From the NCBI RefSeq assembly GCF_007644105.1, contig NZ_VFAC01000018.1:1-64000 (forward strand): a stretch of 64,000 nucleotides of DNA. Reading direction: 5' to 3'. The notes under the pieces were generated by a model. It was not told where the DNA came from. It saw only the letters and a list, made by a program, of their open reading frames with translations, and did no database searches. This document shows, piece by piece, positions 46,988-55,098 of the stretch (the first letter of the stretch is position 1; each line of letters starts with the position of its first letter). The position numbers and the translations under genes are program-made. The stretch comes from Elioraea rosea. GTDB taxonomy: Bacteria; Pseudomonadota; Alphaproteobacteria; Acetobacterales; Acetobacteraceae.

Positions 46988-48487
46988 ATGTTCATGGAAG
47001 TCCCGGATTGGCTCCTCGGTAGCCTCAACCGCCCACGCGATCGCTCCGAGTTCGCGGGTGAGTGCCTCTTGCCGGAGGACTCCGCTTCGACCAGGGCGCT
47101 TGCGATACGCGAGATCATGGCGCTTGGGCCAGCGATCGCGGGCGCCGGTGGCGACCCCCACACGATCGTGGTGGCAAACCGCGCCTTGGATTTCGTCACC
47201 CCCGCGACTGCGCTCGAGATCATGGATGAGTACTGGAACGAGGAGTGCGCGCCCCCTTGGGATGTCGAGGACTTGGAGAGGAAAATTGCGTCCGCGGCGA
47301 AGTCGCGGAAGAACCCAATCCAGTACCTCGCGCCGGAAGCAAATTTCGAGAAGGTGGAAATCAGTCCGGTTGGGACGGGTGGTGATGAAGACAGCGATGA
47401 CGAAGGGCTGCGCGTCGAGCACGCGCCGGATGTGTTTTTCGACGTCAGTGCCCCGGAGACGCTGAAAGGCGTCATCGGCTGCGGCAGCGTCACAATGCTG
47501 TACGGCGCACCGAACGAGGGAAAAACCTTTGTCGCCATGGATTTCATGGCAGCGGTGGCCAAAGGCGAGCCATGGATGGGGCGAAAGACGCGCCAGGGAC
47601 TCTGCCTCCATGTGGCGATGGAAGGCGAGGCGGGCATCAAGAAGCGATACACGGCGCTGCACAGGGAGAAAGGGGCCAACGGCCTCTATCTCATGACGGA
47701 GCTGCTCGCCCTCACATCAGAGACAAATCGGGACACTCGCCGGCTGATTTCGGCATATCGGAAGCTGCTCAACGCCACCGGCATGTCGCCAGGCGTCATA
47801 TGCATCGACACGGTGGCGCTGGCCATCGGTGGCGATGAGGACAAGACAGAGAACGTCTCTCCCTTCCTGAAGGCCATGAGGCGCATCGCACAGGACACTG
47901 GGGCCACGGTGCTTCTGTTGCACCATCCGGGGAAGGACGAGAGCCGCGGGCCTCGAGGATCGTCCGGCTTCAACGGGAACGTCGATCAGACGCTATACAT
48001 GAAGAGGGGCAGGATCATCCTGCAGAAGGTCCGCGACGGGTCCAAGGACAAGGCGATGACGTTCAGCCTGCGCGTGGTCGAGATAGGGAGAGATGCTGAC
48101 GGCGATCCGGTGACGACGTGTGTGGTGAGAGACGGCGCCGCATCGATCGCGGATGATTTCGATCCGCCAGTCGCGCGGCTAACTCCGGCGTTGCGCGCGG
48201 CGTTCGATGCGGTGGCCGGGGCCGCTGCCGAAATTGGAAAGCCCGAAGGGGAAATGGTCTGGCTTCCTCGAGCCGACGCGACCAAGGCGGCGCAAGTGGC
48301 AAAGCGGAAGGCGGGCAAAGGAAACAGCGCGGGAGCGCGGGCTGTAGATGATCTAGTGAAGAAGGGAGCATTAGAGCGGCGCGTGGTAGGTGGGCGCATC
48401 GAAATCGGCGTTCCTGCGGAGTACGTCACACCACGGGCGGCGCCGGTTTCGCACTCTGGCCAGGGGGTGGGGAATGCCGTGCATTGA
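46988..48487 (+). CDS. RepA-like AAA ATPase/replicative helicase
   Basis: A 499-residue protein. The N-terminal part (about 30-110) resembles the primase C-terminal linker (STRALAIREIMALGPAIA). The RecA-like core has Walker A GAPNEGKT (173-180), Walker B near VICIDTVAL and a sensor segment VLLLHHPGKDESRGPRGSSG. The C-terminus (about 400-480) looks like a winged helix (AGARAVDDLVKKGALERRVV). The RepA/RSF1010-type hexameric helicase family is the best match. It acts with the Prim-Pol protein, and the iteron block starts at its stop codon. Confidence 0.85.
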   Translation: MFMEVPDWLLGSLNRPRDRSEFAGECLLPEDSASTRALAIREIMALGPAIAGAGGDPHTIVVANRALDFVTPATALEIMDEYWNEECAPPWDVEDLERKIASAAKSRKNPIQYLAPEANFEKVEISPVGTGGDEDSDDEGLRVEHAPDVFFDVSAPETLKGVIGCGSVTMLYGAPNEGKTFVAMDFMAAVAKGEPWMGRKTRQGLCLHVAMEGEAGIKKRYTALHREKGANGLYLMTELLALTSETNRDTRRLISAYRKLLNATGMSPGVICIDTVALAIGGDEDKTENVSPFLKAMRRIAQDTGATVLLLHHPGKDESRGPRGSSGFNGNVDQTLYMKRGRIILQKVRDGSKDKAMTFSLRVVEIGRDADGDPVTTCVVRDGAASIADDFDPPVARLTPALRAAFDAVAGAAAEIGKPEGEMVWLPRADATKAAQVAKRKAGKGNSAGARAVDDLVKKGALERRVVGGRIEIGVPAEYVTPRAAPVSHSGQGVGNAVH

Positions 48488-48589
48488 TGCGCACCGCTGC
48501 GCACCAACTGCGCACCAGTGCGCACCAGTGCGCTGGCCCATGATGCGCACCATGCGCACCGCACCCTATGTGCGGTGCGCCGGTGCGCA
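48488..48589. other. Putative replication origin: iterons plus hairpin
   Basis: TGCGCACC occurs at 48488, 48498, 48509, 48519, 48544 and 48553 with 10-11 bp spacing inside runs, one helical turn. A degenerate copy (TGCGCTGG) is at 48529, and an inverted copy is at 48582. GCGCACCGCAC-CCTAT-GTGCGGTGCGC (48554-48580) is a perfect 11-bp hairpin. It follows the RepA-like gene directly. Confidence 0.6.
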
Positions 48590-48666
48590 GGGCTTGGTGT
48601 TGGGAAGTTTTTTGAACCCCTCCCCCGCCCCCCGTGGCCACAAAGCATGCCCCGTGGTGCCGCTCC

Positions 48667-49197
48667 ATGAGCGCTGACGACACCCACGCCCCTCGCCGTA
48701 CACGCAAGCCGGTGGATGTCATCCGCGAATTAGCACGGCTCACGCGGGGCGAGAGCAATAGAGCCAAGCGAGCGAAGCGCGAGGCGATTGCGAAGGCGAA
48801 GAAGACGCGCCGCCGCCGCTACGCCAAGCGCATGGTGCCGAAGCCGCTGCCGATCCATCGGCGCCCGACCTTTGCGGAATTGCACGGTGGCCGCGCATGC
48901 TTCGGCCCCTGCGGTGCGGAACATCTATTGCCGCAGCTGCCACCCGGCGAATGGATGACGGCACGCGAGATCCGGGAGAGATACGTTCCTGATTGGTCCG
49001 CTGCTCGCGTTCACACGACGCTGGAAGCCCTCCGGAATCGTGCCGCAGTGGAACACCGGCCAGGGCTGCAACGTGGCCCCATGCGGCCTGGGATGGCGGC
49101 CTGGATGCACGGCGCCGATGCTCTCGCGCGGTGGCGGCGAAGGCCCGATCACGTGTTGGCTTACGCGCATGCGCCAGCCATTCATCGGCCAACATAA
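48667..49197 (+). CDS. Hypothetical basic protein with winged-helix-like C-terminus
   Basis: A 176-residue protein I do not recognise. The N-terminal 60 residues are very Lys/Arg-rich (RAKRAKREAIAKAKKTRRRR). The C-terminal half (GEWMTAREIRERYVPDWSAA, TTLEALRNRAAVEHRPG) has the helix pattern of a winged helix. It is probably a DNA-binding protein. It follows the putative origin, so replication or copy control is possible but unproven. Confidence 0.65.
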   Translation: MSADDTHAPRRTRKPVDVIRELARLTRGESNRAKRAKREAIAKAKKTRRRRYAKRMVPKPLPIHRRPTFAELHGGRACFGPCGAEHLLPQLPPGEWMTAREIRERYVPDWSAARVHTTLEALRNRAAVEHRPGLQRGPMRPGMAAWMHGADALARWRRRPDHVLAYAHAPAIHRPT

Positions 49198-49646
49198 ATC
49201 GCCTTGAATATTTGCCAATACGGCACTTGTGCGAAAATCAGTGTCCGTCATCGACCAACAATGTCGAGTAACTGCGCCTTTGTTCCTTACAGGCTGAATA
49301 TTCCCCTATTTATCCCCTTAGCTCCTTTGCTGCAGACTTCCGGCCAAACCCAGGAGGAAAAGTCCCGATGTTGCATCGAAGTCCGTGCGGGACGCCAGAA
49401 AACTCATCCAACCACCTGATCGGATTGTCTTTTATCTCCGCGCTAGTCGGGGCCCACGCCGGCCCCCACAGTTCGCCTTCGTACCTCCGGTTGTGATGGT
49501 TATGCGCACATTGCTGACGGCGCGGCCGACTTCGTTTTCGCACCCTACCCCAGCCAGTTTGATCGCGCGCCCGTGGAGTATGAACGACCCTGGGTAGGTC
49601 GTGTAATGTTCTTGTTCTGTTCGATTGCCACGCTTACGCTTCGTGG
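49198..49646. other. 449-bp intergenic region, no supported gene
   Basis: The region is locally AT-rich near 49290-49320. A small inverted repeat (ACGACC-N7-GGTCGT) lies near 49585. No start with a ribosome site leads to a convincing protein. Confidence 0.5.
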
Positions 49647-49889
49647 ATGACCGATGAAAAGCTCGTCCCCGTAGATCGCGCCAGTTTTGTCGCCGCCCTA
49701 TCCTACGCGCTCAGGTTCCGAAGAAGTGGCCAGGCGCACCGGCACGCTCACGAGCTGTCCGCGCACATCGTGGCCGAAATTTTGGCCGAGCACATCGAGA
49801 TGTCCGGGCGGGTGGTGCTGCGCCCCATGACATCGCTGGCGCCATCTACCGCTCGCGATAGTACGGCCGAACCCAATGGCTCGACCTAA
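49647..49889 (+). CDS. Hypothetical small protein
   Basis: An 80-residue frame starting MTDEKLVPVDRASFVAALSY with an amphipathic helical region (AHELSAHIVAEILAEHIEMS). No family recognised. The amino-acid pattern is protein-like, but no clear ribosome site is visible. Confidence 0.45.
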   Translation: MTDEKLVPVDRASFVAALSYALRFRRSGQAHRHAHELSAHIVAEILAEHIEMSGRVVLRPMTSLAPSTARDSTAEPNGST

Positions 49890-49924
49890 CCCTTCCTGCG
49901 CCACCTGTACCAACGAAACCGACG

Positions 49925-50428
49925 CTACTTGATGGCATGGCGCTTCCCCCGCCTCCAATCCCAAGGAGGATCGAAGCGCCCTGCCCATATTCCCCTTCGC
50001 GCACTCTGCGCTTCGGCTTCCTCGCTTATGTAGTCGTGACCAAAGCGACGGTAGGCGATAGCCCATCCCTCACGAACCATCCACCCGCCCAGGTCGATCC
50101 CGTCAAGGCTGCATCGCGCCATGACGCGCCGGTTTCTGTCTCGGCCCATTGGCTGGCAATGGACGATCCGTTGCCGCGCGCGCTGGTAAAGCACTTCGGC
50201 AGCATGCTCCCCGCACGGCCATCGCCTCCCGCCACTACTGATGCACGTCTGCCTGAGTTCAGGAGCGTCAATTGCGTGCAGGCGGATCACTATACCGTCG
50301 ATTTCAAGCGTATCACCGTCGATCACAATAGGCCGCCCGCTGATCAAGGTGGCGACCGCAGGAGCCGACCAGGACATGCAGGCGCAGGCAAGGCTGACAG
50401 CAATACGCAAGCCGGCCAGGCGCCACAC
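49925..50428 (-). CDS. Secreted thermonuclease (SNase-like), copy 1
   Basis: A 167-residue staphylococcal-nuclease fold: metal-site Asp in VIDGDTLEIDG, the catalytic segment IRLHAIDAPELRQ (Arg and Glu), then MGRDRNRRVMARCSLDGIDL and GRFDPPWDWRR. The hydrophobic N-terminus (IAVSLACACMSWSAPAVA) indicates export. GTG 50428 is the start; Met at 50377 is an alternative. Cys residues in QTCISSGGRRWPCG may form a disulfide. It is a close paralogue of the nuclease at 56168-56641 and lies 44 bp after the secreted protein gene. Confidence 0.88.
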   Translation of the reverse strand: MWRLAGLRIAVSLACACMSWSAPAVATLISGRPIVIDGDTLEIDGIVIRLHAIDAPELRQTCISSGGRRWPCGEHAAEVLYQRARQRIVHCQPMGRDRNRRVMARCSLDGIDLGGWMVREGWAIAYRRFGHDYISEEAEAQSARRGIWAGRFDPPWDWRRGKRHAIK

Positions 50429-50472
50429 GCGTCGGCTTGCGCTAACTGCCGGCCGGGTCGAGTAGCGGATGT

Positions 50473-51570
50473 TCAGGGAGTTGCTGCTGCCTTGCTGACG
50501 GCCAATTGGAGCGCAGCCTCCCCTATCCCAGGTCTAGCGCCGCCGGGTGCCCCATCTCGATCTGCATTTAGGACGCCCACGACAACGAAGCCGAACCCGC
50601 GCCGCTCTACAATGTAGTAGTTCGTAGAGAATCCAGTCTCGGATTGCCGGCAAGCCACTGAGGCCCGGGTCACTACGTCGTTGTCGACAAGGCTTGTAGA
50701 ACGAGCGGAGGCAAACTCGCCTTTGCATGCCGTCGCGTCAGAAGCGATTAGGTTCGACGCCACCATCTGACTGCTGTTTCCATCACTCGAGCGGATCAAC
50801 CTCACCAGACCCAGCCCGGCGTCCGACACAAATGCAACGCCATCAGCAGCCACTTCGCGGAACTCGCTCGGGACCTCCGAGGGCGCTAGCAACCGAGCGT
50901 TCGGCAGTTGAGCTTGCAACAGAAGGTTCGAGGCGATCCGCGTCGCGAGAAGCTGCATTTCGGTGGAATGCGGAGAAACCGAACTTTCGCGCCGGGCCGG
51001 AATTGGTGTTTGAGCTGGCGGCCGAGCGGGCGCAGGCTGCGCCAAGACCGGAGGCGGCTCACCGCGTTCGATTGCAAGCTCCGTCCGGACACAGTGGACC
51101 ATTTCGACTAAGAGCCGGGATGTCCCGGTCAAATTGAACTCAAACCTGTTGCCCAGTGCAAACGCACGCAAAACGTAAGACTGGCGAAATGCTTCCACGA
51201 CCGGCCCTGTTGCGGGCATTGGAACACCGACAAGATTTGAAGAAATGGCTTCGGCTTGCAGGTGTAACGGGGCACGCTGATCAAAATTCATCTGGATAGG
51301 GAACTTTTGCCCAGGCGAAAGCCTCCAATCCGGGTGACTGAACGCCAACAACCAGTCCAAGCTGCGGCTAACGAATACGAATAACGATATACCTGATCTA
51401 TATTGTCCGGTAGCCATGCAATTTGAAAACTGTCGAGTTCTATTGTCGCGGTAGGCTCCAACGCTCCAATCGCCTACCCTAAACTCTCGGTAGGCGGAGC
51501 TCGCTGAAGCTGGTCCATTAGAGAAAGCAAGGACTCCAAAAAAACATAATGAAATCAATTTCTTAAGCAT
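50473..51570 (-). CDS. Hypothetical secreted protein
   Basis: A 365-residue protein with a signal peptide (MLKKLISLCFFGVLAFSNGP, then ASA). AGGAGG is 8 bp before ATG 51570. The first mature domain (FRVGDWSVGAYRDNRTRQFS, MATGQYRSGISLFVFVSRSL) resembles invasion-associated-locus-B-like periplasmic domains seen in other proteobacteria, by eye only. A Pro-rich linker (about 175-200) leads to a second domain of unknown type (FSTNYYIVERRGFGFVVVGV). It is upstream of nuclease copy 1, so the two may be exported together. Confidence 0.8.
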   Translation of the reverse strand: MLKKLISLCFFGVLAFSNGPASASSAYREFRVGDWSVGAYRDNRTRQFSNCMATGQYRSGISLFVFVSRSLDWLLAFSHPDWRLSPGQKFPIQMNFDQRAPLHLQAEAISSNLVGVPMPATGPVVEAFRQSYVLRAFALGNRFEFNLTGTSRLLVEMVHCVRTELAIERGEPPPVLAQPAPARPPAQTPIPARRESSVSPHSTEMQLLATRIASNLLLQAQLPNARLLAPSEVPSEFREVAADGVAFVSDAGLGLVRLIRSSDGNSSQMVASNLIASDATACKGEFASARSTSLVDNDVVTRASVACRQSETGFSTNYYIVERRGFGFVVVGVLNADRDGAPGGARPGIGEAALQLAVSKAAATP

Positions 51571-51732
51571 AATCACTGCCTCCTAAAGATGCTTGCGCAG
51601 CGGAAACGATAATCTTTCCTTGTGCGGTTTAGCCAGCCTTTCGACCATGCGGCTCTAGCGCTCATCGTGAACCGTCCGTTTTCGGTGCGGATTTTGTGTC
51701 TGTCCGATCCATTGCGCGTGCAAGACGATCCA

Positions 51733-53772
51733 TTAGAACCCGAGCAGACGCCGGAGCAGGCCTTTAGGCCTCGGCGTTGTTGGTGCGGCTGATGCTGGCG
51801 AAGGGGCGGAGGGTGCCGAATGGGGACCCGAGACGCCATTCTCCGTCTTGGGCACTATCGACGGCCTAGGCACAGCATTGTTCCGCGACAATGAGTGCGC
51901 GCTGGGTGGTGTCGGCCCGTACCGCGAAGCAGGAGAACTACGAATCGGAGGTGAGTCTACACGAGCGGTCCCATCCGAAGACGCTCCTGAAGGAGCGTTC
52001 TGCGGGTTCGATCGTTCTGGCGCCGACCACTCAAGCATTCCGATCCGGCGAAGGATCGGCTCTGGAATCTCGATAGACTCACGCGCTCGGGTCAGCGCCA
52101 CGTAGAGCAGGCGAATCTCAGCGTACGGATCGCGATCGCGTTCCTGCTTTCGAGGGTCCGAGAGTGACTTCTGCCAGGACTTTAGGAAGTCATCTGTGAG
52201 CGCCACAGTGGGCCATTCGCGACCCTTGGCCCTGTGAGCTGTCGAGACAATCAGGTCACAGTCGTCGGAATCAGTTGTGGTGCGGCGCAATGCCCACATT
52301 AGCTGCCGTTCGCCCCGGGTCTGCACCAAATTGACGAAGGTCTGTAAGTGCTCGCCGTCGTCACTGTTCGCAAAATCCACGACCTCGTCCCATCGCGTGA
52401 AGCCGAAGAACTCCGCGACTGTGCTAGGCTCTCCCTGCTTAAGATCAGCTACACCGTCTAACATTCTCATCAATTCGTCTGTACCGCCCACTAAGTGGGG
52501 ACGAAGATCTGCATCTAACGCAGTGATCACGGTATTTATGGTAGAGGCGTTGGTCCGCGATAGAATGGTGCGAGCATTAGGTGTTACGCCGATCCGGCTT
52601 GCGAGCGCTGAGTTGCCTGTCAGCGGCCGCGTTTCACCCATTTGCTGCAGCAACTTCGTTGCTGCTTCTGCAATGCGAGGGCCAAACCGGAATGACGTGG
52701 TCAGATAGGTGTCGGCATCCGTCTGCACGGTGTCCATGGCGTTTATAGCGCCGCGCCACTCGTAGATCTGCTGATACTTATCGCCCACGTAAACTGTCTG
52801 GCAGTGTTGCCGCTTAAGGAGTTCAAGCACGGCGGGGTTAGTGTCCTGAGCTTCGTCGAGAAGGATGAAATCGGCGGCGATGGCTGGCTCCGACAACGCC
52901 CATAGCTTCAGATATCCATCATGCCCGAGGGGGACCGAATCCCCTGAATCGCACATGCGCTTCCACAACATTCTCGCCCCTTGAACGGCAAAGTTCTCCG
53001 CTTCTTCCCTCACGGCTCCAGGCGCTGCCACCAGGCTGCCATGCAACGGGACGTGCGACGGGAGGGGCTCGGCATCGCCGCTCATGGTGAAACGGCGCAC
53101 GGTGTCGAGGATTAGGAACCCTAGTGACCGAGGCTTAAGGACATGTTTCTCGCCGAGGCGCATACTCTTGAGCTGAAAAAGTTCGGCAAGCTGATTGGCG
53201 TTCATCTTGCCGGTCAGCTTCGCTGTGTTCCCCCCATATCGGGAGGCCACTGATCGAAAAGCGAGGCTGTGAGTGGTCGCGCAGTTGACGGTGTCCGGAA
53301 AGCGCTTTCTCGCGTCTGCCACGATGTCTCGGTTGAAGGCGAGATATTGGCCTCGGCGGGAGGTGCTATGTGAGAGCATCTCCAGCGTCGAAGTCTTGCC
53401 TGTGCCGGCGTAGGCATTGATCCTGAGGTTTCGCCCTGTCCGAAAGAGGTCGATTGCCTCGTCCTGCTCAGCCGTCGGCTTGTGGGTGCGTGCTTTGCCT
53501 GTCCGTGCGGTCGGCCTTTTCGCTGCCGGTCGTTGACCGCCACCAGCCGTTCTGTTCGCTGCATTTCCCGGATCTGCGCCTTGTGGTTGTGGCGGCGATA
53601 CTGCACCAGCATCTCGGCGCAGCTCCTCGCGGAGCGCAGCAGCTTTCGCCGTGCTCCGAAAGCTCAGCTCGTACAAGACTAGATCAAGCTTGTTCCTATC
53701 CCTAGACGACCGCGCACTTGCAGCGATCCTCTCAATCTCGCTTATTGAGAGGGAAATAAACGGTCGGTTCAT
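51733..53772 (-). CDS. UvrD/Rep-type superfamily 1 DNA helicase
   Basis: A 679-residue helicase. A short N-terminal module (RPFISLSISEIERIAASAR, LYELSFRST) and linker precede Walker A AYAGTGKT (121-128), motif Ia AFNRDIVADARKRF, motif II FILLDEAQDTN, motif III VGDKYQQIYEWRGA, motif IV SRTNASTIN, motif V STAHRAKGREW and motif VI LLYVALTRARESIEI. The C-terminal 110 residues are Ser/Pro-rich and disordered-looking. It resembles the FBH1-like branch. ATG 53772 overlaps the stop of a 39-codon gene. Roles in element replication, repair or phage defence are all possible. Confidence 0.92.
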   Translation of the reverse strand: MNRPFISLSISEIERIAASARSSRDRNKLDLVLYELSFRSTAKAAALREELRRDAGAVSPPQPQGADPGNAANRTAGGGQRPAAKRPTARTGKARTHKPTAEQDEAIDLFRTGRNLRINAYAGTGKTSTLEMLSHSTSRRGQYLAFNRDIVADARKRFPDTVNCATTHSLAFRSVASRYGGNTAKLTGKMNANQLAELFQLKSMRLGEKHVLKPRSLGFLILDTVRRFTMSGDAEPLPSHVPLHGSLVAAPGAVREEAENFAVQGARMLWKRMCDSGDSVPLGHDGYLKLWALSEPAIAADFILLDEAQDTNPAVLELLKRQHCQTVYVGDKYQQIYEWRGAINAMDTVQTDADTYLTTSFRFGPRIAEAATKLLQQMGETRPLTGNSALASRIGVTPNARTILSRTNASTINTVITALDADLRPHLVGGTDELMRMLDGVADLKQGEPSTVAEFFGFTRWDEVVDFANSDDGEHLQTFVNLVQTRGERQLMWALRRTTTDSDDCDLIVSTAHRAKGREWPTVALTDDFLKSWQKSLSDPRKQERDRDPYAEIRLLYVALTRARESIEIPEPILRRIGMLEWSAPERSNPQNAPSGASSDGTARVDSPPIRSSPASRYGPTPPSAHSLSRNNAVPRPSIVPKTENGVSGPHSAPSAPSPASAAPTTPRPKGLLRRLLGF

Positions 53773-53888
53773 TGTACGATCTTAGTGCGATAGGGTTCTG
53801 CACTGGCAGACTTTAGTCGGATGTTCTCCGGCGCCTTCGCGCAGCGAGCGAAAACCGCAAGCGCGAATCCGACACGAACTACCTTCAT
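53769..53888 (-). CDS. 39-residue small protein coupled to the helicase gene
   Basis: ATG 53888 is preceded by GGGAG at a 7-bp gap. The product starts MKVVRVGFALAVFARCAKAP and ends AEPYRTKIVQ. Its TGA overlaps the helicase ATG (ATGA), a hallmark of translational coupling. The hydrophobic N-terminal half (GFALAVFA) could sit at a membrane, or the peptide may be a leader. No family recognised. It is too short for most gene callers. Confidence 0.6.
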   Translation of the reverse strand: MKVVRVGFALAVFARCAKAPENIRLKSASAEPYRTKIVQ

Positions 53889-54030
53889 GGAAAACTCCCA
53901 AGTCTTAATGATCTCCCACACGTGCGCGCGACCGTGCAGCGATGCTCAAATCACCCGCCTGTGCAGACGCAATCATCTATGCGCAAAACCGTGAACGCAA
54001 TCTCAATTTGTTACGCATGCGAATGTAGTC

Positions 54031-54080
54031 GCCCCCGCTTCGCGCGCGAGCGCGCACAACGCGCGCGTCCGGTCGGGGGC
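54031..54080. terminator. Strong GC stem-loop
   Basis: GCCCCCG (54031-54037) pairs with CGGGGGC (54074-54080), and an inner GCGCGCG/CGCGCGC stem lies between them. It abuts the stop codon of the minus-strand gene ending at 54080. No T run follows, so the terminator role is tentative. The remaining spacer 53889-54030 shows nothing further. Confidence 0.4.
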
Positions 54081-54385
54081 TACTCCGCCCAGATTATCCG
54101 GCTCGGGACATAGGCACTTGAGCGACACAGCGCTTTAGCAAGGTGCGGCTTGCCCTCGAGCCGCGCATCGATCAGCGCGCGTAGGGCCGCGACGTGCTCG
54201 GCTGTCAGCTTCACGCCCTGGTGCCATTTGGCGCGTTCCGGAGCGCCAGCCCACACCTCCCCCCTCCGCCAGTTCTGCAGGGTGTAGGCCAAGCCGATAT
54301 CGCCAATCCTGAACCACACGATGGCCGAAGGGGTGCGCCGGCCTTCAAGCATCTCGATACGGTCGATCGCCATAGGGTCCGTCAT
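54080..54385 (-). CDS. Hypothetical protein
   Basis: A 101-residue protein: IVWFRIGDIGLAYTLQNWRR, then GVKLTAEHVAALRALIDARL. No family recognised. It is soluble. It begins 5 bp after the stop of the next gene upstream, so the two form a small operon. Protein-like composition supports coding. Confidence 0.6.
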   Translation of the reverse strand: MTDPMAIDRIEMLEGRRTPSAIVWFRIGDIGLAYTLQNWRRGEVWAGAPERAKWHQGVKLTAEHVAALRALIDARLEGKPHLAKALCRSSAYVPSRIIWAE

Positions 54386-54390
54386 GTTTG

Positions 54391-54648
54391 CTACAGCCCC
54401 AATCGGATGCGCCAGTGCTCCGCCTGTCGCGCGGTCAACGCGCGGGCGTCGACCGCATCCGCGAGGCGCTGGCCCATCGGGTGCTTGCTGTCCGCAATAG
54501 CCGGCACGACAGCGGTCAAGGCGCGAAGCTCATTTCGCATCAGAGGATGAAGCGCCGCGTTTCCCATTAGCGCCGATATCTGCGAGAGCGCGTGGCTACG
54601 CGAGGCCTGAGAGCCTCGAGGATCAGCGTGCGAAGCTGCTATGGGCAT
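54391..54648 (-). CDS. Hypothetical small protein
   Basis: An 85-residue protein with a helical C-terminal half (LMRNELRALTAVVPAIADSK, LTARQAEHWRIRLGL). No family recognised. It is the first gene of a two-gene unit with 54080-54385. Confidence 0.5.
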   Translation of the reverse strand: MPIAASHADPRGSQASRSHALSQISALMGNAALHPLMRNELRALTAVVPAIADSKHPMGQRLADAVDARALTARQAEHWRIRLGL

Positions 54649-54725
54649 GGCGTCGGCTGCGCCCTTACGCCGTCAACGCCGAAGCCAATCCGGACATTGG
54701 ACCGCAAGCCATCCAGGCGCGCCAT

Positions 54726-54926
54726 GTGCTCCGTCGCGTCATCGCGGCAATGAGGAATGGGAGGACAGTTCCGAATGCGGCGAGGGATCTACGCGAGGCG
54801 GCGGCGGCAATCGAGCCCTTTGCGCCGGAGCTTGCGCGAGCCGCTAGCCTAGTCGAATGCAGTTACCTGCGCCGCAATGCGACACGTCTCGGGTCGTCGC
54901 GCGACGCTCAATCCCGTTGGTACTAG
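54726..54926 (+). CDS. Hypothetical protein, start uncertain
   Basis: The frame encodes protein-like helices (RVIAAMRNGRTVPNAARDLR, EAAAAIEPFAPELARAASLV). The open frame extends upstream past 54640 without an ATG (LWAWRRLRPYAVNAEANPD), so the true start may be a rare codon or the gene may be a remnant. GTG 54726 is the only standard start. It would overlap nothing else downstream. Confidence 0.35.
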   Translation: MLRRVIAAMRNGRTVPNAARDLREAAAAIEPFAPELARAASLVECSYLRRNATRLGSSRDAQSRWY

Positions 54927-55098
54927 GTGGCCAGAAAGAAGGGCGTGCGCACTCCACCCCCTCCTGTTGAATCGAAAATGCCTCGGCGGAACTAAGCCGG
55001 AACTCCTCGGCAGCGCCTCTCCGGCATCGGGAGCGACTAGTTCAATGGCGGGAACAAGAGTGCTCGCACTCCCCGCCGCCACTAGCTACGCTGTCCGG

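Noticed and set aside
51573-51839. Minus-strand 88-codon frame overlapping the helicase 3' end
   Set aside because: Out of frame with the helicase, low-complexity start, and better explained as intergenic sequence plus overlap.
53922-54113. Plus-strand 63-codon frame
   Set aside because: Cys/Arg-rich without domain, crosses the GC stem-loop and the 3' end of an opposite-strand gene.
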